Source of the DNA: Thermus arciformis
GTDB lineage: Bacteria > Deinococcota > Deinococci > Deinococcales > Thermaceae
Assembly (NCBI RefSeq): GCF_900102145.1
Contig: NZ_FNBC01000012.1
Span: forward strand, 1-62,570
Direction of reading: 5' to 3'
DNA length: 62,570 nucleotides
The notes beneath the pieces were generated by a model. The model was given only the letters and a program-made list of their open reading frames with translations. It searched no databases and was not told the DNA's origin. This document shows, piece by piece, positions 47,709 to 58,820 of the stretch (position 1 is the stretch's first letter; each line of letters opens with the position of its first letter). A program made the translations under genes and the position numbers.

Positions 47709-47726
47709 CCCCGCGTTTTCCCGGGG
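47709..47726. terminator. Short GC hairpin between convergent thiD and pxpA
   Basis: CCCCG at 47709-47713 and CGGGG at 47722-47726 flank CGTTTTCC. A weak candidate for a two-way terminator: short stem, no T tract. Confidence 0.3.
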
Positions 47727-47731
47727 TGGCC

Positions 47732-48484
47732 TCAGAAGGCCCGCACCTCCACCCCCGCCTCCTCCAGGGCCTTCCGCACCGCCCTCGCCACCTCGGGGGC
47801 GTTGGGGTTGTCTCCGTGGATGCAAAGCGTCTCGGCCCGCACCTCCACCTCTCCGCCGTCTAAGGCCTCCACCTTCCCCTCCAGCACCATGCGCAAGGCC
47901 CTCCGGGCCGCTTCCTCAGGGTCGGTGATCCAGGAACCCGGCATGGAGCGGGGAGCGAGCTGGCCGTTTCGCAGGTAGGCCCTTTCAGGGAAGGCCTCGA
48001 GGAGCACCCTTAGCCCCGCCTTCCGCGCCTCCTCCTCGTACACCGTCCCCGGGAGGACCACGAGGGGAAGCCCCGGGTCAAAGGCCTTCACCGCCAGGGC
48101 GATGGCCCTCGCCGTCTCCCGGTCGCGGCAGGCCTTGAGGTAAAGCGCCCCGTGGGGCTTCACGTGGTGGAGGGAAAGGCCCTCCGCCCTGAGGAAGGCG
48201 GAGAGGGCCCCGATCTGGTAGAGCACGTCGGCGTAGACTTCCTCCGGGGAAAGGGCCATCTCCCTTCGGCCGAAGCCCACGAGGTCGGGAAAGCCCGGGT
48301 GCGCCCCCACGGCCACCCCGTGGGCCTTGGCCAGGCGCACCGCCTCCAGGATCCGGCCCGGGCTTCCCCCGTGGAAGCCGCAGGCCAGGTTCGCCGAGGT
48401 GACCAGGGGGAAGATCTCCCGGTCGTGCCCGTAAGCGAAGGCCCCGTAGGACTCGCCCGCGTCCGCGTTCAGGTCCACCGTCAT
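47732..48484 (-). CDS. pxpA: 5-oxoprolinase subunit A (LamB/YcsF family)
   Basis: A 250-residue protein starting MTVDLNADAGESYGAFAYGHD, the LamB/YcsF signature, with ACGFHGGSPGRILEAVRLAKAHGVAVGAHPGFPDLVGFGRR. With PxpB and PxpC it hydrolyses 5-oxoproline to glutamate using ATP. ATG 48484 has AAAGGAGG four bases upstream. PxpB and PxpC are not in the window; directly upstream are only gene remnants, so pxpA may be stranded. Confidence 0.92.
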   Translation of the reverse strand: MTVDLNADAGESYGAFAYGHDREIFPLVTSANLACGFHGGSPGRILEAVRLAKAHGVAVGAHPGFPDLVGFGRREMALSPEEVYADVLYQIGALSAFLRAEGLSLHHVKPHGALYLKACRDRETARAIALAVKAFDPGLPLVVLPGTVYEEEARKAGLRVLLEAFPERAYLRNGQLAPRSMPGSWITDPEEAARRALRMVLEGKVEALDGGEVEVRAETLCIHGDNPNAPEVARAVRKALEEAGVEVRAF

Positions 48485-48495
48485 ACCGCCTCCTT

Positions 48496-48710
48496 TCAAA
48501 GTTTAAGCGCCACCTTGGCCCCGTGGGGAAGGGCGACCTCCAGGCAGGCCTCGCTCTGCCCCGAGGAGGCTTTGGCGGAAGGTGTCCAGGGAAAGCTCCC
48601 GGTTCAGGGCGCCCCCGCCACCCCGATGGCCGCCGCCTCCGTGGGGGTGGCCATCCCCAGGTAGATGGAGCCCAGGACCAGTAAGAGGATGGGAAGGACG
48701 CACTTTGGGG
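48496..48710 (-). pseudogene. Remnant of a TRAP-transporter large permease (DctM) and an unidentified gene end
   Basis: Reading the minus strand from about 48710, the frame gives KCVLPILLLVLGSIYLGMAT then PTEAAAIGVAGA, a DctM-type segment. It shifts frame in a G-rich run and continues LNRELSLDTFRQSLLGA, also DctM-like. It then breaks into an unrelated tail (SEACLEVALPHGAKVALKL, ending TGA at 48496). The start, most of the body and the end of dctM are missing. At least one frameshift and one deletion are needed. Region 48485-48782 holds no intact gene. Confidence 0.65.
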
Positions 48711-48770
48711 GGTGTGGGCCGGCCGGTGTTCTTTTGGCCGGGGTTCTGAATGCGTTTGTGGGGACAAAAG

Positions 48771-48804
48771 GCACGAGCAGGTTTAATCGTGAAAAAAATC
48801 ACTA
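48771..48804 (+). repeat. 34-bp dispersed repeat, copy 2
   Basis: GCACGAGCAGGT, TT, then AATCGTGAAAAAAATCACTA; 28 of 34 positions match copy 1 at 11836-11869. As there, it marks the 3' end of a minus-strand gene and in this case encodes the last residues (DFFHD and the TAA stop) of the YyaL-like protein. Confidence 0.7.
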
Positions 48805-50759
48805 GATTGTCCCCCTCCATACACCAAGCCCAGCTCCCCAAGAAGCCCCTCCACGTCCTCAACCGGCCTCCGGCAAGCCCCGCGAAGGCAGAGGTACGCC
48901 TTCCCCGCGGCCTTGCCCTTTAAGGAGGGAAGGGCTTCCTCTGGCCCTAAGACCACCTGGGTGAGGGGGAGGTAAAGCCTTAGCGCCTCCCCCGCCAGGG
49001 CGGAGGGAAGGGGGAGGATGAGCTCGGAGCCCTCCTCCAAGAGGCGGCGGGAGAGGAGAAAGCCCGGCAGGGCATGGGGGTGGCGGGAAAGCCAAAGCGC
49101 TTTGGCCTCTAGAAGCTCCCGCGCCCACTCCCGGTACCGCTCCTCGGCCAAAGGGCCTGCCAGGCGCCAAAGGGCCTCGGCCAGGGCGCTTTCCCCCGTG
49201 GGGATGGCCCCTTCCTCCACCTCGGCGGCGGGGAGGGGAAGCCCCTGGGAGGCCCGGTGTGGGCCGAAAGCCTCCCAAGCCCTCTCCGCCAGGAGCCTGG
49301 CTTGCTCCAGGTAGGGCCATTCCCCCGTGGCCCCGTAGACCTCCAAAAGGGCCAAGGCGGCGAAGGCCTGGTCGCTCAGGAAGGCTTCTTCCCCCAGGTC
49401 CCCCTCCCGCCAGACGTGGCGGAGGAGGCCTTCCCTGGCCATCCTCTCCAGGAGGAAGTGGGCTCCCTTCCGGGCGGCCTCCAGGTAGGCTCCATTCCCC
49501 AAAAGCCTCCCCGCCTCCGCCAGGGCCCTAACCGCCAGGGCGGACCAGTCGGCCAGGACCTTGTCGTCCAAGGCGGGAGGCATGCGCCGCCTACGGGCCC
49601 CTTGCAGCTTCGCCCGCACCCCTTCCCGCCAGGCGAAAAACCCCTCCCCCAGGGCTTGCCTCACCTCGGCCTCGCCCCAGGCGGTGAGGACGGACCTCTC
49701 TCCCAGGTCCTCCCCCAGGGCGAAGTAGCGCCGGGCCAGGGGGAAGTCCTCCCCCAGGGCCTCCCTAAGCTCCGCCTCGGTCCAGGTGTAGTAGCGCCCC
49801 TCCTCCCCCTCGCTTTCCGCGTCCAAGGCGCTGTGGAAGCCGCCCTCCCGGCGCTGCATGGAAAGGAGCCAGTCCAGGGTCTCCCGGGCCACCCGGAGGA
49901 AGAGGTCCTCGCCAAAGAGCTTGTAGGCTCCAAGGTAGACCCGGACGAGGAGGGCGTTGTCGTAGAGCATCTTCTCAAAGTGGGGTAGCCGCCAGAAGCG
50001 GTCCACGCTGTAGCGGTGGAACCCCCCGCCCACCTGGTCATAGAGGCCCCCCAGGGCCATAGCTCGGAGGGTCTTCCGGAGCATGGCCCCCGCCCTTTCC
50101 TCCCCCTCCCAGGCCCGGGCCAGGAGGTAGAGGAGGAGGGGCCCCTGGGGGAACTTGGGGGCGGGGAGAAACCCTCCCCACTCGGGGTCAAAGGCCCGCT
50201 CCAAGTGGTCCAAGGCCTCCTCCTCCGCGCCCTCGGGAAGGGGGCCGGGGGGCGGGGTGAGGCTTTTCCAGAGGGCCCGGGTCAGCCGCTCCGCCTCTTC
50301 CAGGACGGCCTCCCGCTTCCCCGCCCAGGCCTCGGCCACGGCCAAAAGGACCCGCCTGAAGCCGGGAAGGCCCATCCGGTCCTCCTTGGGGAAGTAGGTG
50401 CCCCCGAAGAAGGGCTTGCCCTCGGGGGTGAGGAAGAGGCTCATGGGCCAGCCCCCCTGGCCGGTGAGGCTAAGGAGGGCCCGCATGTAAGCGGCGTCCA
50501 CGTCGGGGCGCTCCTCCCGGTCCACCTTCACCGGGACGAAGTGGGCGTTGAGGAGGCGGGCCACCTCCTCGTCCTGGAAGCTTTCCCGGTGCATCACGTG
50601 GCACCAGTGGCAGGCGGCGTAGCCCACGGAGAGGAAGATGGGCTTATTCTCCCTTTGCGCCTTTTGGAAGGCCTCCTCGCCGAAGGGGTACCAGTCCACG
50701 GGGTCTTCCGCGTGGGCGAGGAGGTAGGGGCTGCGGGCGGCCTTTAGGCGGTTTCCCAT
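48783..50759 (-). CDS. Thioredoxin-domain protein of the YyaL/Spermatogenesis-associated 20 family
   Basis: A 658-residue cytoplasmic protein. The N-terminal thioredoxin-like domain has [22 protein letters not shown] (CXXC at about residues 47-50), followed by a six-hairpin glycosidase-like helical region (ALYDQ-type [17 protein letters not shown] and [12 protein letters not shown]). Length is normal for the family, whose biochemical role is not established. ATG 50759; minus-strand TAGCCT ends 7 nt upstream. The last seven residues come from the dispersed repeat, so the natural C-terminus may have been altered. Confidence 0.9.
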   Translation of the reverse strand: MGNRLKAARSPYLLAHAEDPVDWYPFGEEAFQKAQRENKPIFLSVGYAACHWCHVMHRESFQDEEVARLLNAHFVPVKVDREERPDVDAAYMRALLSLTGQGGWPMSLFLTPEGKPFFGGTYFPKEDRMGLPGFRRVLLAVAEAWAGKREAVLEEAERLTRALWKSLTPPPGPLPEGAEEEALDHLERAFDPEWGGFLPAPKFPQGPLLLYLLARAWEGEERAGAMLRKTLRAMALGGLYDQVGGGFHRYSVDRFWRLPHFEKMLYDNALLVRVYLGAYKLFGEDLFLRVARETLDWLLSMQRREGGFHSALDAESEGEEGRYYTWTEAELREALGEDFPLARRYFALGEDLGERSVLTAWGEAEVRQALGEGFFAWREGVRAKLQGARRRRMPPALDDKVLADWSALAVRALAEAGRLLGNGAYLEAARKGAHFLLERMAREGLLRHVWREGDLGEEAFLSDQAFAALALLEVYGATGEWPYLEQARLLAERAWEAFGPHRASQGLPLPAAEVEEGAIPTGESALAEALWRLAGPLAEERYREWARELLEAKALWLSRHPHALPGFLLSRRLLEEGSELILPLPSALAGEALRLYLPLTQVVLGPEEALPSLKGKAAGKAYLCLRGACRRPVEDVEGLLGELGLVYGGGQSSDFFHD

Positions 50760-50805
50760 CCCCTTCAGGCTAAGGCGGGGGGGCCAAGGGGAAGGACCCC
50801 TTTCT

Positions 50806-50811
50806 TACAAT
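50806..50811 (+). promoter_or_regulatory. -10 element of nadC (leaderless type)
   Basis: TACAAT ends 6 nt before GTG 50818 and 9 nt before ATG 50821. The 6-nt distance seen at other genes here favours the GTG as the start. Confidence 0.5.
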
Positions 50812-50817
50812 GGGGGC

Positions 50818-51669
50818 GTGATGGGCGAAGCCTTTTGGGAAACCGGCTTGGAGGAAGCCCTAAAGGCCTGGCTCCAGGAGGACTTGGGGCACGGGGACCT
50901 CACGAGCCTCCTGGTGGTTCCGGAGGACCTCGAGGGCGAGGCCGTGATCCTCGCCAAGGAGGGGGGCGTCCTCGCGGGGCTTGGGGTGGCGGAGCGGGTT
51001 TTCGCCCTCGCGGACCCACGCACCGCCTTCACCCCCCTGGTGGCGGAGGGGGCGAGGGTGGCGGAGGGAACGGAGGTGGCCCGGATCCGGGGGGCCTTGC
51101 GGGGCATCCTCGCCGGGGAGAGGCTCGCCCTCAACCTCCTGCAACGCCTCTCCGGGATCGCCACCCTGACCCGGGCCTACGTGGAGGCCCTGGCGGGCAC
51201 CAAGGCCCAGATCCTGGACACCCGCAAGACCACCCCGGGGCTTCGCGCCCTGGAGAAGTACGCCGTGCGGGTGGGCGGGGGGAGGAACCACCGCTATGGC
51301 CTCTTTGACGGGATCCTCCTCAAGGAGAACCACGTCCGGGCGGCGGGGAGCGTGGGCGAGGCGGTGCGGCGGGCCAAGGCCCGCGCCCCCCACTACCTCA
51401 AGGTGGAGGTGGAGGTCCGGGACCTCGCCGAGCTGGAGGAGGCCCTGGAGGCCGGGGCCGACCTCATCCTCCTGGACAACTTCCCCCTCGAGGCCCTAAG
51501 GGAGGCGGTGCGCCGCGTGGGGGGGCGGGTGCCCTTGGAGGCGAGCGGGAACATGACCCTGGAGCGGGCGCGGGCCGCGGCGGAGGCCGGGGTGGACTAC
51601 ATCTCCGTAGGGGCCCTCACCCACTCGGCCAAGGCCTTGGACCTCTCCCTTCTGGTGGTGCGTCCATGA
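50818..51669 (+). CDS. nadC: Nicotinate-nucleotide pyrophosphorylase (carboxylating)
   Basis: A 283-residue quinolinate phosphoribosyltransferase, last of the three de novo NAD steps encoded here. [62 protein letters not shown] and [16 protein letters not shown] are diagnostic. The stop falls inside the first repeat of the vapB operator. Followed by vapBC and then nadA-nadB. Confidence 0.96.
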   Translation: MMGEAFWETGLEEALKAWLQEDLGHGDLTSLLVVPEDLEGEAVILAKEGGVLAGLGVAERVFALADPRTAFTPLVAEGARVAEGTEVARIRGALRGILAGERLALNLLQRLSGIATLTRAYVEALAGTKAQILDTRKTTPGLRALEKYAVRVGGGRNHRYGLFDGILLKENHVRAAGSVGEAVRRAKARAPHYLKVEVEVRDLAELEEALEAGADLILLDNFPLEALREAVRRVGGRVPLEASGNMTLERARAAAEAGVDYISVGALTHSAKALDLSLLVVRP

Positions 51670-51697
51670 TGGCAACATGTGCTACCATGATGGCATG
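51665..51697 (+). promoter_or_regulatory. vapB promoter with direct repeats (candidate antitoxin operator)
   Basis: CATGATGGCA occurs at 51665-51674 and again at 51686-51695, 21 bp apart (two helical turns). TACCAT at 51683-51688 ends 6 nt before the vapB ATG. Such phased repeats are what a ribbon-helix-helix antitoxin binds to repress its own operon. Confidence 0.6.
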
Positions 51698-51943
51698 GTG
51701 CGCACCCAGGTGCAGCTCACCGAGGCCCAGTGGGCACGGCTCAAGGCCAAGGCCCGCGCGGAAGGGGTTTCCCTGGCGGAGCTGGTGCGCCGGGCAGTGG
51801 AGCGGTTTTTGGAGGAGGAGGAGGGCTACGAGGACAAGGCCAGGCGGGCCCTCCTCGCCCTGGGCCGCTTCGCCTCCGGCCAAGGGGATGTGAGCGAGGC
51901 CCACGACCGGTATCTGGAGGAGGCTTTTGGCCGTCTTCCTTGA
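51695..51943 (+). CDS. Ribbon-helix-helix antitoxin, VapB-like
   Basis: An 82-residue protein starting MVRTQVQLTEAQWARLKAKARAEGVSLAELVRRAVERFLEEEE, a CopG/Arc-type ribbon-helix-helix head (residues 1-42), then an acidic tail that would wrap the toxin. I chose ATG 51695; a GTG at 51677 would include the operator. Overlaps the PIN gene by 17 bp, as toxin-antitoxin pairs usually do. Confidence 0.85.
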   Translation: MVRTQVQLTEAQWARLKAKARAEGVSLAELVRRAVERFLEEEEGYEDKARRALLALGRFASGQGDVSEAHDRYLEEAFGRLP

Positions 51944-52343
51944 CACCTCGGCCCTCTACGCCCTTCTGGACCGGGACGACGCCCACCACCAGGAGGCCGC
52001 CCGGACCTTCCGGGAGCTCCTCGAGGCCCGATGGCCGCTGAAAACCCACGCCTACGTGGTGGTGGAGAGCGTGGCCCTGGTCCAAAGGCGGCTCGGCGTG
52101 GAGGCGGTCCGGGTCCTGGTCCACGACCTCATGGGGGTGGTGGAGGTAGCGCCCGTGGAGGAGGCCCTACACCGCGCCGCCCTCACGGCCCTCCTCGCCT
52201 CGGGCAGGCGGGAGGTGAGCCTGGTGGACTGGACGAGCTTCCTCTTCATGCGGGAAAGGCGGCTGGAAAAGGCCTTCGCCTACGACGAGCACTTCTGGGA
52301 ACAGGGCTTCGTCTCCGTAGGGGAGGCCCTGCATAATGGGTAG
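51927..52343 (+). CDS. PIN-domain ribonuclease toxin, VapC-like
   Basis: A 138-residue PIN protein. FLDTSALYALLDRDDAHH carries the first acidic metal ligand, HAYVVVESVALVQ the Glu, and SLVDWTSFLFMRERRLEKAFAYDEHFWEQGF the later Asp residues. Members cut tRNA or rRNA. It starts at TTG 51927 behind GGAGGAGG. Its end overlaps nadA by 8 bp, so toxin and NAD genes appear to be co-transcribed. Confidence 0.87.
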   Translation: MAVFLDTSALYALLDRDDAHHQEAARTFRELLEARWPLKTHAYVVVESVALVQRRLGVEAVRVLVHDLMGVVEVAPVEEALHRAALTALLASGRREVSLVDWTSFLFMRERRLEKAFAYDEHFWEQGFVSVGEALHNG

Positions 52344-53268
52344 GATGCGTGGGGAAGCCCTGGCGCAAGAGGTCCTCAGGCTCAAGCGGGAGCGGAACGC
52401 CGTCATCCTGGCCCACTCCTATCAGCTTCCCGAGGTGCAGGAGGTGGCGGACTTCGTGGGGGACTCCCTAGGCCTCGCCCGGGAGGCCCAAAGGACGCGG
52501 GCCGAGGTCATCGTCTTCTGCGGCGTCCACTTCATGGCGGAGACCGCCGCCATCCTGAACCCCGAGAAGACGGTGCTTCTGCCCGACCTGGAGGCGGGCT
52601 GCTCCCTCGCTGACAGCCTCCGGCCCGAGGACGTCCTGGCCTGGAAGGCAAAGCACCCCGACGGGATCGTGGTGGCCTACGTGAACACCAAGGCCGAGGT
52701 CAAGGCCCTGGCGGACGTCTGCGTGACGAGCGCGAACGCCGTGGAGGTGGTCTCCCGGCTTCCCCAGGACCGGCCCATCTACTTCGTCCCCGACATGTTC
52801 CTGGGGGCCCACGTGGCCCGGGTCACGGGGAGGAGGCTGGACCTCTTCCCCGGGGAGTGCCACGTGCACGCGGGGATCCGGGAGGAGCACCTGAAGGCCC
52901 TCCTGGAAGCCCACCCGGGGGCGGAGTTCCTCATCCACCCGGAGTGCGGCTGCGGCAGCGGATGCCTCTACCTCAAGCCCGACGCCAAGATGCTCTCCAC
53001 GGAGGGGATGGTGCGCTACGCCAAGGGGGCGGAGGCCCGGGAGTTCGTGGTGGCCACGGAGGTGGGGATCCTCCACCGCCTCAAGAAAGAGGCCCCGGAA
53101 AAAGCCTTCTTCCCGGTGAAGCCCGACGCCGTGTGCGAGTACATGAAGCGGATCACCCTGGAGAAGGTCTACCTCTCCTTGAAGGAGATGCGCCACGTGG
53201 TCCGGGTGCCCGAGGAGGTGGCGAGAAGGGCGCGCCGGGCCCTCGAGGCCATGGTGGCCGTGGGGTGA
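52336..53268 (+). CDS. nadA: Quinolinate synthase
   Basis: A 310-residue 4Fe-4S enzyme that condenses iminoaspartate and DHAP to quinolinate. RNAVILAHSYQLPEVQEVADFVGDSLGLA is the N-terminal signature. Cluster cysteines lie in FCGVHFMAET, VCVTSANAVE or the HPECGCGSG region, and MKRITLEKVYLSL is near the C-terminus. ATG 52336 is used; ATG 52345 (MRGEALAQEV) is equally plausible. Overlaps nadB by one base. Confidence 0.95.
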   Translation: MGRMRGEALAQEVLRLKRERNAVILAHSYQLPEVQEVADFVGDSLGLAREAQRTRAEVIVFCGVHFMAETAAILNPEKTVLLPDLEAGCSLADSLRPEDVLAWKAKHPDGIVVAYVNTKAEVKALADVCVTSANAVEVVSRLPQDRPIYFVPDMFLGAHVARVTGRRLDLFPGECHVHAGIREEHLKALLEAHPGAEFLIHPECGCGSGCLYLKPDAKMLSTEGMVRYAKGAEAREFVVATEVGILHRLKKEAPEKAFFPVKPDAVCEYMKRITLEKVYLSLKEMRHVVRVPEEVARRARRALEAMVAVG

Positions 53269-54749
53269 TGGAGCGCCGCAGCGCCGACCTCCTCGTCCTG
53301 GGCGCCGGGGTGGCGGGGGTCTACGCCGCCTTGGCCGCGGAGGAGAGGGGGGCCCGGGTCCTCCTCGTGAGCAAGGACCCTTTCCCTGCAGGCTCCACCC
53401 CCTGGGCCCAAGGGGGGGTGGCCTTCCCCGTGGGGGAGGAGGACCTCGAGGCCCACCTCCGGGACACCCTCGTGGCCGGCCGGGGCCTGGTGGAGGAAGG
53501 GGTGGCCCGCTCCATCCTGGAGGAGGCCCCCCGCCACCTGGAGAGGCTTCGCGCCTTCGGCCTCCCCTTCCACCCCGAGCCCACCCGGGAAGGGGGGCAC
53601 TCCCGCGCGAGGGTCTTCCACCTGGGCGGGGACCGGAGCGGGCTTCTCCTCCTGGAGGGGCTCCTTAAGCGGCTTTCCGCCCCCGTGGTTCCCGCCCAGG
53701 CCCTAAGCCTCCTCGCCTCCGGGAACCGGGTGACCGGGGCCCTCCTTTGGGGGCCGGAGGGGCTTTGGGAGGTCCGGGCCGGGGCCGTCCTCCTCGCCAC
53801 AGGAGGGTTTGGCCGCCTCTTCTCCGTGACCACGAACCCCCAAGGGGCCACGGGGGACGGGATGGCCCTCGCCTGGCGGGCGGGGGCGGGGCTTAGGGAC
53901 CTGGAGTTCGTCCAGTTCCACCCCACGGCCCTTCCCAACGGGGCCCTGGTCTCCGAGGCCTGCCGGGGGGAGGGGGCCATTCTCCTGAACGCCCATGGGG
54001 AGCGCTTCATGCCCCGCTACGACCCCCTGGCGGAGCTCGCCCCCCGGGACGTGGTGGCCCGGGCCGTCTTCCGGGAGAGGGAGCGCACGGGCGGGGTCTA
54101 CCTGGACCTGAGGCCCATCCCCCGCCTGGAGGAACGCTTCCCCACGGTGGTGGCCCAGGCCCGCACCCTGGGCCTGGACCCCCTGAGGGCGCCCCTTCCC
54201 GTGGCCCCGGCGGCCCACTACGCCATGGGCGGGGTGAGGACGGACGCCTTCGGCCACACGGGGATCCCCGGGCTCTTCGCCGCGGGGGAGGTGGCCTCCA
54301 CCGGCTTCCACGGGGCGAACCGCCTGGCCTCCAACAGCCTCCTCGAGGGCCTGGTGGTGGGGTGGCGGGCCGCCCTAAGGGCCCTGGAGGACCTGGCCTT
54401 TCCCCCAAAAGCCACCCCCCTCCCCGCCCTCGCCGCCCCGCCCGAGGCGGTGGCGGCCCTGAGGGAGGAAGCGGGGGAGGCCCTTGGGGTGGTGCGGCGC
54501 AAAGAGGCCCTCCTCGCCTTCCTCCGCCAGGCGGAGGCCGTGCCCCTGGAGGAGGTGGAAAGAGCCGGCAGGGAGCGGCTCGAGGCGGGAAGCCTCCTCC
54601 TCCTCATGCGCCTCCTCGCCCGGGCGGCCTTGGCCCGGGAGGAGAGCCGGGGCGCCCACTTCCGGGAGGACTTCCCCCTGGAAGATCGCCCCAGGCACAG
54701 CCTCTTCCAGGGATGGCGCCTCGCTTTCCTCCCCGTGGGTGTAGAGTAG
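53268..54749 (+). CDS. nadB: L-aspartate oxidase
   Basis: A 493-residue flavoprotein of the succinate-dehydrogenase family that makes iminoaspartate for NadA. LLVLGAGVAGVYAALAAEERGARVLLVSKD binds FAD, GSTPWAQGGVAF and EFVQFHPTALPNGALVSEACRGEGAILLN are family motifs, and the C-terminal helical domain is complete. ATG 53268 overlaps the nadA stop (TGATG). Completes the nadC-A-B pathway set. Confidence 0.95.
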   Translation: MERRSADLLVLGAGVAGVYAALAAEERGARVLLVSKDPFPAGSTPWAQGGVAFPVGEEDLEAHLRDTLVAGRGLVEEGVARSILEEAPRHLERLRAFGLPFHPEPTREGGHSRARVFHLGGDRSGLLLLEGLLKRLSAPVVPAQALSLLASGNRVTGALLWGPEGLWEVRAGAVLLATGGFGRLFSVTTNPQGATGDGMALAWRAGAGLRDLEFVQFHPTALPNGALVSEACRGEGAILLNAHGERFMPRYDPLAELAPRDVVARAVFRERERTGGVYLDLRPIPRLEERFPTVVAQARTLGLDPLRAPLPVAPAAHYAMGGVRTDAFGHTGIPGLFAAGEVASTGFHGANRLASNSLLEGLVVGWRAALRALEDLAFPPKATPLPALAAPPEAVAALREEAGEALGVVRRKEALLAFLRQAEAVPLEEVERAGRERLEAGSLLLLMRLLARAALAREESRGAHFREDFPLEDRPRHSLFQGWRLAFLPVGVE

Positions 54750-54763
54750 GGGAGGAGGCGATT

Positions 54764-55240
54764 ATGAAGGGGCACCCCGAGGTGATCCAGAGCTTGCAGG
54801 AACGGCTTTCCGAGGAGCTCGCCGCCATCCTCCAGTACATGGTCCACGCGGAGCTGGCGGAGAACTGGGGCTTCAAGGCCCTGGCCCGCCACCTCAAGGC
54901 CCACGCCATCACCGAGATGCGCCACGCCGAGAAGCACATTGAGCGCATCCTCTTCCTCGAGGGCTTCCCCGAGGTGAGCCGCATCGGGGAGATCAAGATC
55001 GGCCAAAGCGTGGAGGAGATCCTCTTCAAGGACTACGAGGGGGAGGTCCAGGCGGTGAAGGGCTACAACGAGACCATGAACCTGGCCCAACGCCTCGGGG
55101 ACAACGGCACCCGGGAGATGATCGCGGAGATCCTTAAGGACGAGGAGGCCCACGTGGACTGGCTGGAAAGCCAGCGGGAGCTTCTCCAGCAGATGGGCTT
55201 GGCCAACTACCTGCAGTACCTGGCCGGGGAAGCGGAGTAG
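54764..55240 (+). CDS. bfr: Bacterioferritin
   Basis: A 158-residue four-helix di-iron storage protein. EELAAILQYMVHAEL, HAITEMRHAEKHIERILFLEGFP and EILKDEEAHVDWLESQ supply the ferroxidase Glu/His ligands, and the Met in TEMRHAEK corresponds to the haem-ligand Met52 of E. coli, so this is a bacterioferritin rather than a plain ferritin. ATG 54764 has GGGGAGGAGG upstream. It stands alone behind nadB. Confidence 0.92.
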   Translation: MKGHPEVIQSLQERLSEELAAILQYMVHAELAENWGFKALARHLKAHAITEMRHAEKHIERILFLEGFPEVSRIGEIKIGQSVEEILFKDYEGEVQAVKGYNETMNLAQRLGDNGTREMIAEILKDEEAHVDWLESQRELLQQMGLANYLQYLAGEAE

Positions 55241-55259
55241 AGCCCCCCGCGTGGAGGCC

Positions 55260-55583
55260 TTAGGCCACCGGCGCCTTTAAGTGCTTGCGGGCCCAGCGGT
55301 CAATGGCGGCGATGACCGCCTCCAGCTCCCGCCCCGCCTCCGTGAGGCTATAGCGGGTACGGGGCGGCATGTAGGACTCCACCCGCTTCTCCACCACCCC
55401 CACCTCCACCAGGTGCTCCAGCCGCTGGGAGAGGGTGGCCGGGTTCACCCCGCCCACGGCCCGGGAAAGCTCGTTGAAGCCCTTGGGGCCTTCCAGGAGG
55501 GCGCGGACGATGTGGAGCGTCCACTTCTCCTGGAGGAGGTTCAAGGCGGCGTAGACCGGGCAGAAAGCGCCGTGCTCGCCCAT
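55260..55583 (-). CDS. HxlR-family transcriptional regulator
   Basis: A 107-residue winged-helix protein: CPVYAALNLLQEKWTLHIVRALLEGPKGFNELSRAVGGVNPATLSQRLEHLVEVGVVEKR is the HxlR core with the N-terminal Cys found in redox- or aldehyde-sensing members. On the minus strand TACCAT (55590-55595) ends 6 nt before ATG 55583, so it has its own leaderless promoter even though it lies 20 bp behind paaZ. May modulate the paa genes or bfr. Confidence 0.85.
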   Translation of the reverse strand: MGEHGAFCPVYAALNLLQEKWTLHIVRALLEGPKGFNELSRAVGGVNPATLSQRLEHLVEVGVVEKRVESYMPPRTRYSLTEAGRELEAVIAAIDRWARKHLKAPVA

Positions 55584-55603
55584 GACCCCATGGTAGCACG
55601 GGC

Positions 55604-57595
<1,992 letters not shown>

Positions 57596-57609
57596 CGCGC
57601 GTCCTTTCC

Positions 57610-58065
57610 CTAGACGGTCTTAAAGGCCTCAAAGACCTCGCCGCAAGCGGCGCACTGGTAGAACATCTTGCACAGGGTGGCCCCGAAGGGGTTCTTGAGG
57701 ACCACCTCCCGGCTCCCGCACCGGGGGCAGGGGGGGTCCTCCCCGGCCATGGGGAGGGGAAGGGGCGGGGCGACGCCGTAGCCGAGAAGCTTCGCCCGGG
57801 CCTCCTCGGCCATGGCCTCGGTGCTCCAGGGGGTGCGGGCCTCCTCCACCTCCACCTCCTCGGCCCCCGCCTCCTCGAGGGCCTTAACGATCTCCTCCCG
57901 GATGAGCCCAAGGGCCGGGCAGCCGGAGAAGGTGGGGCGGAAGCGCACCTTGACCCTTTTCCCCTCGGCCTCCACCCCCAGGACCATCCCCATCTCCACG
58001 ATGTTGAGGACGGGGATCTCCGGGTCCTTCACCCCCTTTAGGGCCTCCCAGTACCGGGCTACCAC
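57610..58065 (-). CDS. paaD: Phenylacetate-CoA oxygenase complex protein PaaD (MIP18/DUF59 type)
   Basis: A 151-residue protein with an N-terminal DUF59 domain (YWEALKGVKDPEIPVLNIVEMGMV) and a C-terminal zinc-ribbon-like tail with four Cys (CPRCGSREVV and YQCAACGEVFEAFK). PaaD is needed for Fe-S maturation of the epoxidase system. The start is GTG 58065, overlapping the paaC stop, with GGGAGG seven bases upstream; the longer frame lies in paaC. Confidence 0.92.
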   Translation of the reverse strand: MVARYWEALKGVKDPEIPVLNIVEMGMVLGVEAEGKRVKVRFRPTFSGCPALGLIREEIVKALEEAGAEEVEVEEARTPWSTEAMAEEARAKLLGYGVAPPLPLPMAGEDPPCPRCGSREVVLKNPFGATLCKMFYQCAACGEVFEAFKTV

Positions 58066-58820
58066 GCCTTCGCCTCCCGGTCCCACCGGGCCACGGACTG
58101 CATCTCCGCGAGGAGGGACCATAGGTACTCCGTGTGCTCCTTCCGGCTCCTAGGCACGTACCCCCCTTCCGGCGCCTTAAGCCCCGAGCGCTCCAGGTGG
58201 CGCGTGGTCTCCTCCAGGTAGCGGTCCCGAAGGGCGTTTAGGTCCGGCACGTACCCCGCCGCCCAAAGCTCCTCCTCCCCCGGCAAGGGCACGAAGAGCT
58301 GCTTGGCGTAGGGGAAGAGGGTCTCCAGGGCCTTCTGGGCCCGGGCGTGGCTCTCCTCCGTGCCCAGGCCCAGGCGCTCCACCCAGAGGGCGGAGTGCTT
58401 CAGGTGGAAGCGCTCCTCCTTGAAGATCCTCTCGGCCGCCTCCGCGAGGGGAGGGTAGGCGCTCTTCCTTGCCTCCTCCAGCCAGAGGTTCTCGTAGAGG
58501 TCAAAGAGGTACTGGCGGACCATGGTGAAGGCCCAGTCCCCCTTGGGAAGCTCCACTAGGACGGCGTTTTGGTACTCCAGGGGGTCGCGGAAGAAGACGA
58601 GCTCGTCGGGATCGGACCCGTCCAGCTCCCTTCTAAGCTCCAGGTAGAGCTTGGCGTGGCCCAGCTCGTCCTGAGCCAGGTTGGCGATGGCGATGTCCTC
58701 CTCGAGGATGGGCGCGTGGGCCACCCACTCCGAGAGGCGCTGGGCCAGGACCACCTCGTCGTCGGCCAGGGCCGTGAGCTTGGCGAGGAGGGCCTCTTGC
58801 AGGTAGGGGTCAGGCCTCAT
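58059..58820 (-). CDS. paaC: Phenylacetyl-CoA 1,2-epoxidase structural subunit PaaC
   Basis: A 253-residue helical ferritin-like subunit that scaffolds the catalytic Paa[28 protein letters not shown] and [20 protein letters not shown] are the family segments. ATG 58820 overlaps paaB by 11 bp. Acts in the cytoplasm as PaaA-PaaC heterodimers. Confidence 0.94.
   Translation of the reverse strand: MRPDPYLQEALLAKLTALADDEVVLAQRLSEWVAHAPILEEDIAIANLAQDELGHAKLYLELRRELDGSDPDELVFFRDPLEYQNAVLVELPKGDWAFTMVRQYLFDLYENLWLEEARKSAYPPLAEAAERIFKEERFHLKHSALWVERLGLGTEESHARAQKALETLFPYAKQLFVPLPGEEELWAAGYVPDLNALRDRYLEETTRHLERSGLKAPEGGYVPRSRKEHTEYLWSLLAEMQSVARWDREAKAW

Noticed and set aside
52857-53267. N-terminal extension of nadB back to 52857
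   Set aside because: The first 137 codons lie in nadA in another frame and are Pro/Gly/Arg-rich. The NadB fold starts at ATG 53268.
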